This document shows positions 7,640 through 16,592 of a stretch of DNA of 64,000 bases, one piece after another. The notes under the pieces are model-generated. The model was not told the DNA's origin, ran no database searches, and saw nothing but the letters and a program-made list of their open reading frames with translations. The position numbers and the translations under genes were made by a program. Origin of the DNA: JABDQZ01 sp963801985 (GTDB taxonomy: Bacteria; Pseudomonadota; Gammaproteobacteria; Chromatiales; Chromatiaceae); assembly GCA_963801985.1 (NCBI GenBank), contig CAWDGV010000012.1, positions 310,001-374,000 on the forward strand, read 5' to 3'. The stretch's first letter is position 1; each line of letters starts with the position of its first letter.

Positions 7640-7948
7640 ATGAGCATCCTTCATACAGTAAACAAATCACCATTCGAGAAAAATTCCTTGGATGAGTGTT
7701 TAACACATTCAATGGATGGCAGTGCCATTCTGTTGTTGGAAGATGGTGTCTATGCAGCAATGCAGGGTACTAATGTAGAAAGTGATCTGAAAAATGCCAT
7801 GGCATCGAAGAAAGTTTATGCGCTTAGTGCGGACATTAAGCTTCGAGGTCTTTCAGCTGATCGTCTTATCGATGGTATCGAGCTTGTCGATTATGCTGGT
7901 TTTGTAGATCTGACTGAATCAAATGACAAGGTTCAATCCTGGCTTTGA
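7640..7948 (+). CDS. dsrH: Sulfurtransferase complex subunit DsrH
   Basis: DsrH (102 aa, TusB homologue) completes the DsrEFH complex. Its single cysteine, Cys20 in NSLDECLTH, is at the conserved position. The presence of separate dsrE, dsrF and dsrH together with dsrC marks sulfur-oxidising rather than sulfate-reducing organisms. Ribosome site AAGGAGA precedes ATG. Confidence 0.97.
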   Translation: MSILHTVNKSPFEKNSLDECLTHSMDGSAILLLEDGVYAAMQGTNVESDLKNAMASKKVYALSADIKLRGLSADRLIDGIELVDYAGFVDLTESNDKVQSWL

Positions 7949-7988
7949 TTTGTTTTGTGAAATTTGGATAAATATTTAGGAGAATCAA

Positions 7989-8321
7989 ATGCCTATCGAA
8001 GTAGATGGTAAATCACTAGAAGTTGACGAAGAAGGTTACCTGGCAAATCTTAATGACTGGGTACCTGGTGTTGCAGACGTAATGTCTAAAGAAGATGACC
8101 TCGAGCTGACAGATGAGCATTGGGATATCATTAACTTCCTGCGTGAATACTACGAAGAATACCAGATTGCCCCGGCAGTACGTGTTCTGACAAAAGCAGT
8201 AGGTAAAAAACTGGGTAAAGAAAAAGGTAACAGCAAATACCTTTACGGCCTTTTCCCATATGGTCCTGGTAAGCAGGCATGTCGTTATGCCGGTCTTCCA
8301 AAACCAACTGGTTGCGTCTGA
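7989..8321 (+). CDS. dsrC: Sulfur carrier protein DsrC with both redox cysteines
   Basis: DsrC (110 aa) is the soluble sulfur carrier that receives persulfide from DsrEFH, presents it to DsrAB, and is reoxidised or reduced through DsrMKJOP. Both cysteines of the flexible C-terminal arm are present: Cys98 and the penultimate Cys109 in KQACRYAGLPKPTGCV, ten residues apart as in canonical DsrC. A cysteine-free paralogue lies at 1734-2078. The gene is followed by a strong hairpin (8346-8368), so its transcript level may be set separately from dsrM onward. Confidence 0.98.
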   Translation: MPIEVDGKSLEVDEEGYLANLNDWVPGVADVMSKEDDLELTDEHWDIINFLREYYEEYQIAPAVRVLTKAVGKKLGKEKGNSKYLYGLFPYGPGKQACRYAGLPKPTGCV

Positions 8322-8345
8322 TTAAGTTCACACGTCAGAAGATGT

Positions 8346-8368
8346 ACCGGGGAGTATAGCTCCCCGGT
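8346..8368 (+). terminator. Strong hairpin between dsrC and dsrM (attenuator or partial terminator)
   Basis: ACCGGGGAG (8346-8354) pairs perfectly with CTCCCCGGT (8360-8368) around a TATAG loop, followed by only a short T-rich tract (TTTCT). The stem core is the same as in the dsrA-dsrB hairpin. Partial termination or 3'-end protection would raise dsrA-C over dsrM-P; this is inferred. Confidence 0.6.
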
Positions 8369-8399
8369 TTCTAGAAAATTTCTTGAGGGATTCGGAAAC

Positions 8400-9128
8400 A
8401 TGTCGTTTCTGACAATAGTATTTGCGGCTTTATTTTATGCGGCTACTGCAATCTTGATTGCAGGACTGGTAAACAAGATCATGCAGTTTGCCAGAACGCC
8501 TGCACCGCTAAAGATTCCTACGACACCTGCGCCAACAACCCAGACGGGTGTGGTGATGCGGATGTTTCGTGAGGTGGCATTTTTTGAGAGCCTTTTCAAG
8601 GCCACAAAGTGGACATGGCTATTTGGCTATATTTTCCATTTTGCCTTGTTCCTGGTTCTGTTTCGCCATCTGCGTTATTTTATTAATCCTGTGCCAATGC
8701 CAGTAGAGCTTGTCCAGCCTTTCGGTATGTACGGTGGCTTTGCGATGGTTGCCGGTCTGTTTGGTCTGTGGGCAAGAAGATTCCTGGTCGATCGGGTGCG
8801 CTACATTTCAGCGGCTTCTGACCATCTGATTCTCATGCTGTTGATTGCAATTGGTATCAGTGGCTTAAGCATGACATTCCTGTTCCATACGGATGTTGTA
8901 GCTGTTAAAGCATTTTTCATCGGTCTGATGACGTTTAACTTCAGTGAATTACCCGGCGATGTAATTTTATTGGTTCACTTGTTCCTGGTTGCGTCACTGA
9001 TGATTGTTTTCCCTTACAGCAAGCTTTTACATGCTCCTGGTATTTTCTTTAGTCCTACCAGGAACCAGGTGGATAATCCACGTGAAAAGCGTCATGTGTC
9101 TGACTGGGCACGTAAACTGGAAGAGTAA
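8400..9128 (+). CDS. dsrM: Membrane cytochrome b subunit DsrM
   Basis: DsrM (242 aa) is the NarI-like diheme cytochrome b of the DsrMKJOP complex in the inner membrane. Five hydrophobic helices are visible (about residues 5-25, 68-88, 110-128, 145-165 and 190-210), with histidines in FGYIFHFALF, SDHLI and LVHLFLVAS available as heme ligands. It passes electrons between DsrK and the quinone pool. A GAGGGA site precedes the ATG; dsrK follows after 29 bases. Confidence 0.96.
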   Translation: MSFLTIVFAALFYAATAILIAGLVNKIMQFARTPAPLKIPTTPAPTTQTGVVMRMFREVAFFESLFKATKWTWLFGYIFHFALFLVLFRHLRYFINPVPMPVELVQPFGMYGGFAMVAGLFGLWARRFLVDRVRYISAASDHLILMLLIAIGISGLSMTFLFHTDVVAVKAFFIGLMTFNFSELPGDVILLVHLFLVASLMIVFPYSKLLHAPGIFFSPTRNQVDNPREKRHVSDWARKLEE

Positions 9129-9157
9129 TTTAACTGTAAGGCTGGATTGAGACCAAA

Positions 9158-10693
9158 ATGGCTAAATACGATTTCGAAATACCAAAGCTGAATGAATTTC
9201 CTGTTGTACCGGAAGTTACGCCCGGCACCATGGAACACATGGAAACATTCAAGGCCAAGCCTGAATTTCAGGAAGCTTTGGGGTTCCAGGGTGAGCTTCA
9301 GGAGAACTGGAAAGAGCAGGCACTTGAAGCCATGGACGACTTGCTCGGAAAATACCGTGGACTCCGGGTTTACCTGGATTCCTGTGTGAAATGTGGTGCC
9401 TGTACGGATAAATGTCATTATTACCTGGGAACCAAAGATCCCAAGAATATGCCGGTGGCACGACAGGATCTTATGCGTAAGGTTTATCGTCGCTACTTCA
9501 CTTTTGCTGGTAAATATTTTCCAAAACTGGTTGGTGCAACTGACCTGACTGAAGAAGTACTGGACGACTGGTACAATTACTATCACCAGTGTTCACAGTG
9601 TCGTCGCTGTTCTGTGTTCTGCCCGTATGGTATTGACACGGCTGAAATCTCCATGGCTGCACGTGAAATCATGGATCGCATCGGCCTGGGTGATAAATAC
9701 AGTAACGAGATTATTGGCAAGGTATACCGTATTGGTAACAACCTTGGCTTACCTGAGCCTGCCCTGGCTGATACGCTGGAAGGTCTTGAAGAAGATGTGA
9801 TGGATGAGGATGGTGTTGAAGTTAAATATCCTCTTGACAAGAAAGGTGCAGAAATACTGCTGGTCACGCCTTCCGCTGATTTCTTTGCAGAGCCTCATGT
9901 TGATGGCCTGATTGGATACGGCAAGGTTTTCCATGAAGCGGGTGTCAGCTGGACCCTAAGCTCCAAAGCCTCTGAAGCTGCAAACTTCGGCATGTTTATC
10001 GGCTCATACGAAAACATGCGCAAAATTTCCCTGAGAATCCGGGAAGCGGCGATCGAGCTGGGTGTCAAACGTATTATTTTCGGTGAGTGTGGCCACGCCT
10101 GGCGTGTAGCCTACAGCTTCCTCAATACTCTGGCTGGACCATTTGATTTCCTGGATCCAAATTACCCGGTTCCTCAGCATATTCTGGAATTCACCATTGG
10201 TGAAATCGAGAAAGGTACGCTGAATATTGATAAGTCTGCCAACGATGACATGGTTGTTACATTCCATGACTCTTGTAATGTCGCGCGTGCGACTCGCATG
10301 GGTGACAAGCCAGGTGGTCAGTTTGAAATACCACGTGCTGTTATCAAGGCAGTTTGCAATAACTATGTTGATATGGCGCCAGAAACCATTCGCGGCACAA
10401 CCTTCTGTTGCGGCGGTGGCGGTGGTCTGCTGACGGATGACCTGATGGAAGTCCGTGTGAAAGGTGCTTTACCAAGAATGGAAGCACTGAAAAATGTAAT
10501 TGAAGAACATGGTGTCACTAACATGGCTGCAATATGTGCAATCTGTAAGAGTCAGTTCACCAAGGTGCTGCCTTTTTATGGAATGGACATGGACATGATT
10601 GTCAGTGTGCATCAGCTGGTATCGAATGCCATTATCCTCACAGGCAGTACGACTGATGAAGATGATGACGAAGCTGATACAGAAGAAGATTAA
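9158..10693 (+). CDS. dsrK: HdrD-like iron-sulfur subunit DsrK
   Basis: DsrK (511 aa) is the cytoplasmic catalytic subunit of DsrMKJOP, related to heterodisulfide reductase HdrD. Two [4Fe-4S] motifs are visible (CVKCGACTDKCHYY, about residue 76; CSQCRRCSVFCPYG, about 147). CCG-type cysteines of the non-cubane cluster occur in ECGHAWR and TFCCGGGGG (about 420). It is the expected site of DsrC thiol/disulfide exchange. The C-terminus is strongly acidic (TTDEDDDEADTEED), a feature I would not expect from the core family. Confidence 0.97.
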   Translation: MAKYDFEIPKLNEFPVVPEVTPGTMEHMETFKAKPEFQEALGFQGELQENWKEQALEAMDDLLGKYRGLRVYLDSCVKCGACTDKCHYYLGTKDPKNMPVARQDLMRKVYRRYFTFAGKYFPKLVGATDLTEEVLDDWYNYYHQCSQCRRCSVFCPYGIDTAEISMAAREIMDRIGLGDKYSNEIIGKVYRIGNNLGLPEPALADTLEGLEEDVMDEDGVEVKYPLDKKGAEILLVTPSADFFAEPHVDGLIGYGKVFHEAGVSWTLSSKASEAANFGMFIGSYENMRKISLRIREAAIELGVKRIIFGECGHAWRVAYSFLNTLAGPFDFLDPNYPVPQHILEFTIGEIEKGTLNIDKSANDDMVVTFHDSCNVARATRMGDKPGGQFEIPRAVIKAVCNNYVDMAPETIRGTTFCCGGGGGLLTDDLMEVRVKGALPRMEALKNVIEEHGVTNMAAICAICKSQFTKVLPFYGMDMDMIVSVHQLVSNAIILTGSTTDEDDDEADTEED

Positions 10694-10712
10694 ACGTTAG
10701 AAACAATATCAC

Positions 10713-10727
10713 GGGTTTTTTAAACCC
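10713..10727 (+). promoter_or_regulatory. Short hairpin between dsrK and dsrL
   Basis: GGGTTT (10713-10718) pairs with AAACCC (10722-10727) around a TTT loop in the 65-base gap. It is weak and lacks a T tail, so it may be an RNA-processing site or chance. Confidence 0.3.
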
Positions 10728-10758
10728 TATTTGGTAAATACTGGTTAGGAGAGTAATC

Positions 10759-12720
10759 ATGGCGACTCCGAGCGATGAGATGAATAAAAACTTCACTAGA
10801 CGTAAATTCGTTGACGGCGAGCACACCTGGGATTCAATGGAAGAGAAAATCTTCGTAGAAGATACTTCCTATAAATGTCCAACGTATGTGCACAAAACCC
10901 CTCCTTGTCAGGGAAGTTGTCCTTCAGGTGAAGATATTCGTGGCTGGCTGGCGATCGTTCGTGAGCAGGAAAAGCCTGCAGGTGACATGGACTGGAAAGA
11001 ATATGCTTTCCGCCGTTCAACTGATGCCAACCCATTCCCTTCCATGATGGGCCGCGTTTGTCCTGCGCCTTGCCAGGATGGTTGTAACCGTAACGAAGTT
11101 GATGACTTTGTTGGAATCAACTCTGTTGAACAGTTTATTGGTGATAACGCTATCGAGAACGGTTATACCTTTGTAGCTGGCGCCGATACCGGTAAAAAAG
11201 TTGCTGTAATTGGTGCCGGTCCTGCGGGTATGGCGGCAGCTTACCAATTGCGCCGTAAAGGCCATGCAGTTACCGTCTTTGATGAGAACAAGGAAATGGG
11301 CGGCATGATGTATTACGGTATTCCAGGATATCGTATTCCTCGTGAAAAACTGCAGGCTGAAAACCAGCGTATCGTTGATATGGGCGTTGAACTGCGCATG
11401 GAAACACGTGTTGGTAAAGACGTTTCTGTAGAAGATGTTGAAAAAGAATTTGATGCCATCCTGTGGGCTATCGGCTGTCAATCTGGACGTGGTTTGTTCC
11501 TTGATGAATGGGAAGGTACTCCAAACTGTGTTTCTGGTGTTGCGTTCCTGAAAGCTTTCAATGAAGGTCGTATGAAAGTGACTGCTGACAAGGTTGTCTG
11601 TGTCGGTGGTGGTGATACCTCGATTGACGTTGTTTCTGTAGCACGTCGTCTGGGTCATATCGAACATACGAATCCAACTGATCGTCCTGAACTTGTTGTT
11701 CGTGATGGTTACGTTGCTCACGATGCGGCAATGGCAGCTTCTTCCACTGGTTCCGACGTTACACTGACTTCCCTGTTCCCTAAGGACAACATGACTGCTG
11801 CAGAACATGAAGTTCATGATGCATTGACTGAAGGTGTGACTATCCTTGATGAAGTTATGCCAGTTGGTATTGAAAAGGGTGAAGATGGTCGTGCAACTGG
11901 CCTGATTGTTGCCAAATGTACTTTGGATAATGGCCGCCCTAGTCCGATTGAAGGCACTGAGCAGACTATTAAGGCTGACCTGATTGTTTCTGCAATTGGT
12001 CAGGGTGGTGATCTGAATGGTCTTGAAGAATTTGACAATGGTCGTGGTCTTATCAATGCTGATAAATTCTACCAGGTTGAAGGTAAGCCTAAGCATTTTG
12101 CAGCCGGCGACATCATTCGTCCGCACTTGCTGACAACTGCTATCGGTCAGGCTTCAATCGCTTCAGATTCAATCGATGAATTCCTGAATAACCAGGAACA
12201 CCACAAACGACCAAAAGTTGATGTGCATCACTTTGATCTGGAAGAAAAACTAGCCGAAGCAGGTTTAAGTGCTGAATCTTTTGATGAGAATAGTGGCGAA
12301 GGCGATATGCGCGGTACCGGCACTGCAAAATGGGCAATTCATAACTATGAAGACCGTTCATTCCAGGAAATCATTCCTCACGATGAACTTTTCCTGGGTC
12401 ATTTTGAATACCATGAGCGTAACAAGCGTGATGAAGAAGTACCTAGTTCTGAAGAAGTACTTGGCCACTTCAAAGAGCGTTTGATTGCACTGGACGAAGC
12501 GCAGGCTAAAGATGAAGCGGTTCGTTGTATGAGTTGCGGTATGTGTTTTGAATGTGACAACTGTGTCATCTTCTGTCCACAGGATGCGGTTTTCCGCGTT
12601 AAGAAAAACGAAGCGACCACAGGCCGTTACGTTGATACTGATTACTCACGTTGTATTGGTTGTCATATCTGTGCTGATGTTTGTCCTACCGGTTACATCA
12701 AAATGGGTCTTGGTGAGTAA
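10759..12720 (+). CDS. dsrL: NAD(P)H:acceptor oxidoreductase DsrL
   Basis: DsrL (653 aa) is a cytoplasmic iron-sulfur flavoprotein related to the small subunit of glutamate synthase; it couples DsrAB to NAD(P)+/NAD(P)H. Domains in order: N-terminal cysteine cluster (CPTYVHKTPPCQGSCPSGED, about residue 39 on), FAD site GAGPAGMAAA (about 154), NAD(P) site GGGDTSIDVV (about 290), and a C-terminal ferredoxin domain with CMSCGMCFECDNCVIFCPQ and CIGCHICADVCP. The C-terminal ferredoxin domain is typical of DsrL in sulfur oxidisers. Its GGAGAG ribosome site is strong. Confidence 0.97.
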   Translation: MATPSDEMNKNFTRRKFVDGEHTWDSMEEKIFVEDTSYKCPTYVHKTPPCQGSCPSGEDIRGWLAIVREQEKPAGDMDWKEYAFRRSTDANPFPSMMGRVCPAPCQDGCNRNEVDDFVGINSVEQFIGDNAIENGYTFVAGADTGKKVAVIGAGPAGMAAAYQLRRKGHAVTVFDENKEMGGMMYYGIPGYRIPREKLQAENQRIVDMGVELRMETRVGKDVSVEDVEKEFDAILWAIGCQSGRGLFLDEWEGTPNCVSGVAFLKAFNEGRMKVTADKVVCVGGGDTSIDVVSVARRLGHIEHTNPTDRPELVVRDGYVAHDAAMAASSTGSDVTLTSLFPKDNMTAAEHEVHDALTEGVTILDEVMPVGIEKGEDGRATGLIVAKCTLDNGRPSPIEGTEQTIKADLIVSAIGQGGDLNGLEEFDNGRGLINADKFYQVEGKPKHFAAGDIIRPHLLTTAIGQASIASDSIDEFLNNQEHHKRPKVDVHHFDLEEKLAEAGLSAESFDENSGEGDMRGTGTAKWAIHNYEDRSFQEIIPHDELFLGHFEYHERNKRDEEVPSSEEVLGHFKERLIALDEAQAKDEAVRCMSCGMCFECDNCVIFCPQDAVFRVKKNEATTGRYVDTDYSRCIGCHICADVCPTGYIKMGLGE

Positions 12721-12734
12721 TTTAGGAGTTATTC

Positions 12735-13112
12735 ATGCTTAATTCTTGCTATACAAGCAAGCTGGCTGCTCTCCTTGTGCTGTTGCTGATTGCCATACCT
12801 GCCAGTGCGGATAAAAACTGGCGTGAAAATGGTAATTCCAAGGCGACCAAGGCTGAAGCCTGTGTGGCGCCGGTTGATGAAATGCGTCGTTATCACATGC
12901 AAAAGATTGAGCATCAGCGTGACCTTACAGTTCACCAGGGTATCCGTAAAACTGATGATGCTTTACACGGTTGCATTGATTGTCATGCCAATAAAGATGA
13001 TTCAGGAAAGTTTATTCCTGTAAACCAGGACGGACAGTTCTGTGCCGGTTGTCATCAATATGTTGCGGCATCGCTGGATTGTTTCAGCTGCCATGCAACG
13101 GTTCCCAGGTAA
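12735..13112 (+). CDS. dsrJ: Periplasmic triheme cytochrome c DsrJ
   Basis: DsrJ (125 aa) is the periplasm-facing cytochrome of DsrMKJOP. An N-terminal hydrophobic segment (residues about 9-25, ending PASA) acts as signal or anchor. Three heme c motifs are present: CIDCH, CAGCH and CFSCH. An extra cysteine in AEACVAP is in the region known to supply an unusual Cys distal heme ligand in this family. The gene starts 14 bases after dsrL. Confidence 0.96.
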   Translation: MLNSCYTSKLAALLVLLLIAIPASADKNWRENGNSKATKAEACVAPVDEMRRYHMQKIEHQRDLTVHQGIRKTDDALHGCIDCHANKDDSGKFIPVNQDGQFCAGCHQYVAASLDCFSCHATVPR

Positions 13113-13124
13113 AGGTTGTTTAAC

Positions 13125-13898
13125 ATGACTGAAAAAACAAATCTCGCACGTCGAAATTTTCTGTCTAAACTGCCTGCGGCAGCAGCAACTGCTGCTATTG
13201 CTCCAGGTGTTGTCTTGCAGTCTCCTGCAGTGAATGCAGAACCTCGCAGCGCAGCGGTCAGCAGCAAGGTTCGCTGGGGCATGCTGGTAGACGCCAATAA
13301 ATGTGCTGATGGCTGTAGTGCCTGTGTCGATGCCTGTAACAAGGAAAATGGACTGGATATGCACTCCATGCCAGAAGGCAGCAACGAAGCTAAATGGGAT
13401 CAGCAAAAGCCAAAATGGATGCGTACAGTTAAACTCAAAGATATCCAGACAGGCAGAATGACCAATCTTCCGATGATGTGTCAGCATTGCGAGAAGCCAC
13501 CTTGCGAGGATGTTTGTCCTACTGGTGCTTCATTCCGCAGGGAGGACGGTATCGTGCTGGTTGATCGTCATACCTGTATTGGTTGTCGTTACTGCATGAT
13601 GGCTTGTCCTTACAAAGCAAGATCTTTCATTCACGAAAATGTTGATTTGAAACCAACATTGGCTCCACGTGGCAAAGGTTGTGTTGAATCCTGCACATTC
13701 TGTGTACACAGACTGGATAATGGTCAGACAACAACTGCCTGTCAGGATGCCTGTGCCAAAGAAGGGCATAACGCCATTGTCTTTGGTGATCTGAATGATC
13801 CGAATAGCCAGGTTGCCCAGGCATTGAAAGAGTATCCGAACCAGCAGGTTCGTGCTGATCTCAAGCTGAACCCGGGTGTTCATTACAGCGGTATATAA
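13125..13898 (+). CDS. dsrO: Periplasmic ferredoxin-type subunit DsrO
   Basis: DsrO (257 aa from ATG 13125; an upstream TTG at 13116 is less likely) is the periplasmic four-cluster iron-sulfur subunit of DsrMKJOP. A Tat signal is visible (ARRNFLSKLPAAAATAAIA). Ferredoxin motifs follow: CADGCSACVDAC, CQHCEKPPCEDVCP, CIGCRYCMMACP and CTFCVH...CQDAC. It is expected to relay electrons between DsrJ and DsrP. It begins 12 bases after dsrJ. Confidence 0.96.
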   Translation: MTEKTNLARRNFLSKLPAAAATAAIAPGVVLQSPAVNAEPRSAAVSSKVRWGMLVDANKCADGCSACVDACNKENGLDMHSMPEGSNEAKWDQQKPKWMRTVKLKDIQTGRMTNLPMMCQHCEKPPCEDVCPTGASFRREDGIVLVDRHTCIGCRYCMMACPYKARSFIHENVDLKPTLAPRGKGCVESCTFCVHRLDNGQTTTACQDACAKEGHNAIVFGDLNDPNSQVAQALKEYPNQQVRADLKLNPGVHYSGI

Positions 13899-13917
13899 AG
13901 TAGGAACTATTCAAGCA

Positions 13918-15123
13918 ATGAAAAAAATGCATTTCCGTGAATGGGGTATCGAAAGCACACGTTACTGGGGGCTGTTAGCCGTATTGGCCGGTATCGTAGC
14001 TGTTGCAGGCCTAGCTGTTTTATACATGGAGCATAACGGCCACTGGGTTACGGGCATGAACAACCAGGTTGTCTGGGGTACGCCACACGTATTTGCCGTT
14101 TTCCTGATTGTTGCTGCTTCCGGGGCTCTCAATATTGCTTCAATTGGCTCTGTTTTCAACAAGAAATGCTACAAGCCTCTGGCGCCTTTATCCGGTTTGC
14201 TCGCCATAACGTTACTGGTTGGTGGTCTGCTGGTGCTGGTACTTGATCTTGGTCGTCCTGATCGTCTTATCGTGGCGATGACAAAGTATAATTTTAAATC
14301 GATCTTTGCCTGGAATATCTATCTCTACACAGGATTTCTTGCCATTGTCGTTATTTATCTCTGGACCATGATGGAACGCAAGATGAACCGTTTCACCAAG
14401 GCGGCAGGTACTTTTGCTTTTATCTGGCGCCTGGCATTGACAACTGGTACCGGTTCCATCTTTGGCTTTATCGTTGCCCGCCAGGGTTATGATGCCGCAA
14501 TCTATGCGCCGATGTTCATTGTTATGTCTTTTGCGTTCGGCCTGGCCTTTTACCTGTTGGTACTCTCTTTTGCATTTGACTGGGATAACCGGGAGCTGGG
14601 TGACAGGATGTTCACGCGGCTGAAAAACCTGTTGGGATTATTCGTAGCTGGTGCGCTTTACTTTGTGATTGCCTACCATCTGACCAATCTGTATGGAACC
14701 GAAAACCACGAGTATGAAGCATTTATTTTGCTTAATGGTGGTATCTATACAATGATGTTCTGGGTTGGCCAGATCTTTATCGGTACTCTTATTCCACTGG
14801 GTATTATTTACCATCCGGCCCTGGGGCAGTCACGCGGTGCCATTATCGCTGCAAGCCTGATGGTTATTCTCGGTGGTCTGGCAACTATGTATGTCATCAT
14901 TATAGGTGGTCAGGCATTTCCAATGGCTATGTTCCCCGGTAAAGAAATCATTGAATCCGGCTTCTATGATGGTGGTATAGCTGCTTATACTCCAAGCCTG
15001 CCAGAGGTTGCTCTGGGTATAGGTGGTGTTGCGGTTGCTTTGCTGATGACTGCCATTGGTATCAGGATGCTACGATTCCTGCCTGCTACTCTTGCCGATG
15101 ACGCAATGGATAACAGGGAATAA
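13918..15123 (+). CDS. dsrP: NrfD-like integral membrane subunit DsrP
   Basis: DsrP (401 aa) is the NrfD/PsrC-like quinone-interacting membrane subunit of DsrMKJOP, with about ten hydrophobic helices spread over the whole length. Start ATG 13918 (MKKMHFREWGIES) was chosen because an AGTAGGA site lies upstream and earlier in-frame starts would overlap dsrO. A rho-independent terminator follows at 15161-15188, which makes this the last gene of the main dsr transcript unless there is readthrough. Confidence 0.95.
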   Translation: MKKMHFREWGIESTRYWGLLAVLAGIVAVAGLAVLYMEHNGHWVTGMNNQVVWGTPHVFAVFLIVAASGALNIASIGSVFNKKCYKPLAPLSGLLAITLLVGGLLVLVLDLGRPDRLIVAMTKYNFKSIFAWNIYLYTGFLAIVVIYLWTMMERKMNRFTKAAGTFAFIWRLALTTGTGSIFGFIVARQGYDAAIYAPMFIVMSFAFGLAFYLLVLSFAFDWDNRELGDRMFTRLKNLLGLFVAGALYFVIAYHLTNLYGTENHEYEAFILLNGGIYTMMFWVGQIFIGTLIPLGIIYHPALGQSRGAIIAASLMVILGGLATMYVIIIGGQAFPMAMFPGKEIIESGFYDGGIAAYTPSLPEVALGIGGVAVALLMTAIGIRMLRFLPATLADDAMDNRE

Positions 15124-15160
15124 TTCGCGCTAAACATAGCATCCAAAAAGAATTAAACTA

Positions 15161-15188
15161 AAGGGTAGTTAAACACTACCCTTTTTTT
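15161..15188 (+). terminator. Rho-independent terminator after dsrP
   Basis: AAGGGTAGT (15161-15169) pairs with ACTACCCTT (15175-15183) around TAAAC, followed by a run of T (15182-15188). It lies between dsrP and dsrN, only 13 bases before the dsrN start, so dsrN-R must be expressed by readthrough or by an internal promoter. Confidence 0.85.
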
Positions 15189-15200
15189 ATTCCTGCATAT

Positions 15201-16592
15201 ATGTCCCAAGTCTATATCTCAGCAGCCCATAAGTCTTCTGGCAAAACCACGGTAACCATCGGTTTGTGCGCCGCCCTCGTCGAAAAAGGGCTTGTGGTAC
15301 AAGCTTTTAAAAAAGGACCGGATTACATTGATCCACTCTGGCTCTCCCAGGCCTCCGGGCGTGACTGTTATAACCTCGATTTTTTTACTACTCCCGATAC
15401 AGAAATTCAGCAGTCGTACCTGCAACAGAAACAGGGGGCAGACATTGCAATTATTGAGGGTAACAAGGGTTTATATGATGGTATGGACCTGCATGGAACG
15501 GATTCTAATGCTGCCATGGCCAGATTGCTGGAAACGCCTGTCGTACTGGTAATTAATACGCTTGGTATTACCAGGGGGGTGGCTCCTCTCTTGCTGGGTT
15601 ATCAGGCCTTTGATGATGCCCCCAATATTGCAGGCGTCATTCTTAATAACATTGCAGGTCCAAGGCATGAGTCCAAGTTAATTGCCGTGGTTGAAGAATA
15701 TACCGATATTCCTGTGGTTGGCGCTGTCAGGCGAAATAATGCGATGAATATTGATGAGCGTCACCTGGGACTGATTCCCAGCAATGAGCAGCAGCAGAGC
15801 CTGGCTATTATTGAGCAGATCCGTGAGCAGGTGAAACAGCAGGTTGACCTGGATTTATTTTGCAATTTGGCTTCAAAAGCAGATATTCAGCCGTTACATG
15901 AGGTTTCGCCAGTTTCTAAAGTGGCCAGCTATTCATGCAAAATCGGTATTTTTCGGGATGCCGCTTTTGGATTTTACTACCCTGATGACCTGCAGGCGTT
16001 ACGACAACTCGGCGCGGAATTAATCGATATAGATGCAATAAATGATATTGCGTTACCTGAAGTCGATGCCTTGTTTATCGGTGGTGGTTTTCCCGAGACT
16101 CACATGCAGCAATTGTCGGCAAATTCCACTTTGCTGAATGCGGTTAGAGATTTTGTGGAAGACAATGGCATCGTTTATGCTGAATGTGGTGGCTTGATGT
16201 ACCTGGCCAGAAGCCTGACTTGGGACGATAAAAATTGTAAAATGTGCGGAGTTATTCCCGGTGATATCAAAATGCACCAAAAACCCCAGGGAAGAGGTTA
16301 TATTAAGTTGCTTGAGACCGGTAAAATGCCCTGGCCGAATAAAACAGGCTCAAAAGGTGAATTATCAGCTCATGAGTTTCACTACTCGAGCCTGGTGAAC
16401 ATGCCGGAGGATGCTGAGTATGCTTACCAGGTTGTACGCGGGCATGGAATTGATGGACAACACGATGGTTTCATCTACAAGAATCTGCTGGCAAATTATG
16501 CGCACATGCGCAATGTAGGTAATAATCACTGGGCAGAAAGGTTTGTTGCACAGATTCAGGCTGTGAAGAAGAATTCAACCGAGGTGAATTAG
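15201..16592 (+). CDS. dsrN: Siroheme amidase DsrN (cobyrinic acid a,c-diamide synthase family)
   Basis: DsrN (463 aa) is a CbiA/CobB-type ATP-dependent glutamine amidotransferase, thought to amidate siroheme to siro(heme)amide for DsrAB. The N-terminal ATPase has a P-loop variant SSGKTTVTIGL (about residues 12-22) and KKGPDYIDP. The C-terminal triad glutaminase has the nucleophile elbow YAECGGLMYL (about 328-337) and a His in SAHEFHYS. A neighbouring cysG and CbiX-type chelatase could feed the same cofactor route. No clear ribosome site precedes ATG 15201, which lies just past a terminator. Confidence 0.93.
   Translation: MSQVYISAAHKSSGKTTVTIGLCAALVEKGLVVQAFKKGPDYIDPLWLSQASGRDCYNLDFFTTPDTEIQQSYLQQKQGADIAIIEGNKGLYDGMDLHGTDSNAAMARLLETPVVLVINTLGITRGVAPLLLGYQAFDDAPNIAGVILNNIAGPRHESKLIAVVEEYTDIPVVGAVRRNNAMNIDERHLGLIPSNEQQQSLAIIEQIREQVKQQVDLDLFCNLASKADIQPLHEVSPVSKVASYSCKIGIFRDAAFGFYYPDDLQALRQLGAELIDIDAINDIALPEVDALFIGGGFPETHMQQLSANSTLLNAVRDFVEDNGIVYAECGGLMYLARSLTWDDKNCKMCGVIPGDIKMHQKPQGRGYIKLLETGKMPWPNKTGSKGELSAHEFHYSSLVNMPEDAEYAYQVVRGHGIDGQHDGFIYKNLLANYAHMRNVGNNHWAERFVAQIQAVKKNSTEVN

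Noticed and set aside
11017..12126. A 369-codon open frame on the minus strand inside dsrL.
   Set aside because: It is antisense to a clear DsrL gene with strong codon bias, and its product is rich in Thr and Asn with no domain; a by-product of codon choice.
12735..13112. Possible tetraheme cytochrome.
   Set aside because: Only three CxxCH motifs are present; the fourth cysteine (AEACVAP) lacks the motif, as expected for DsrJ.
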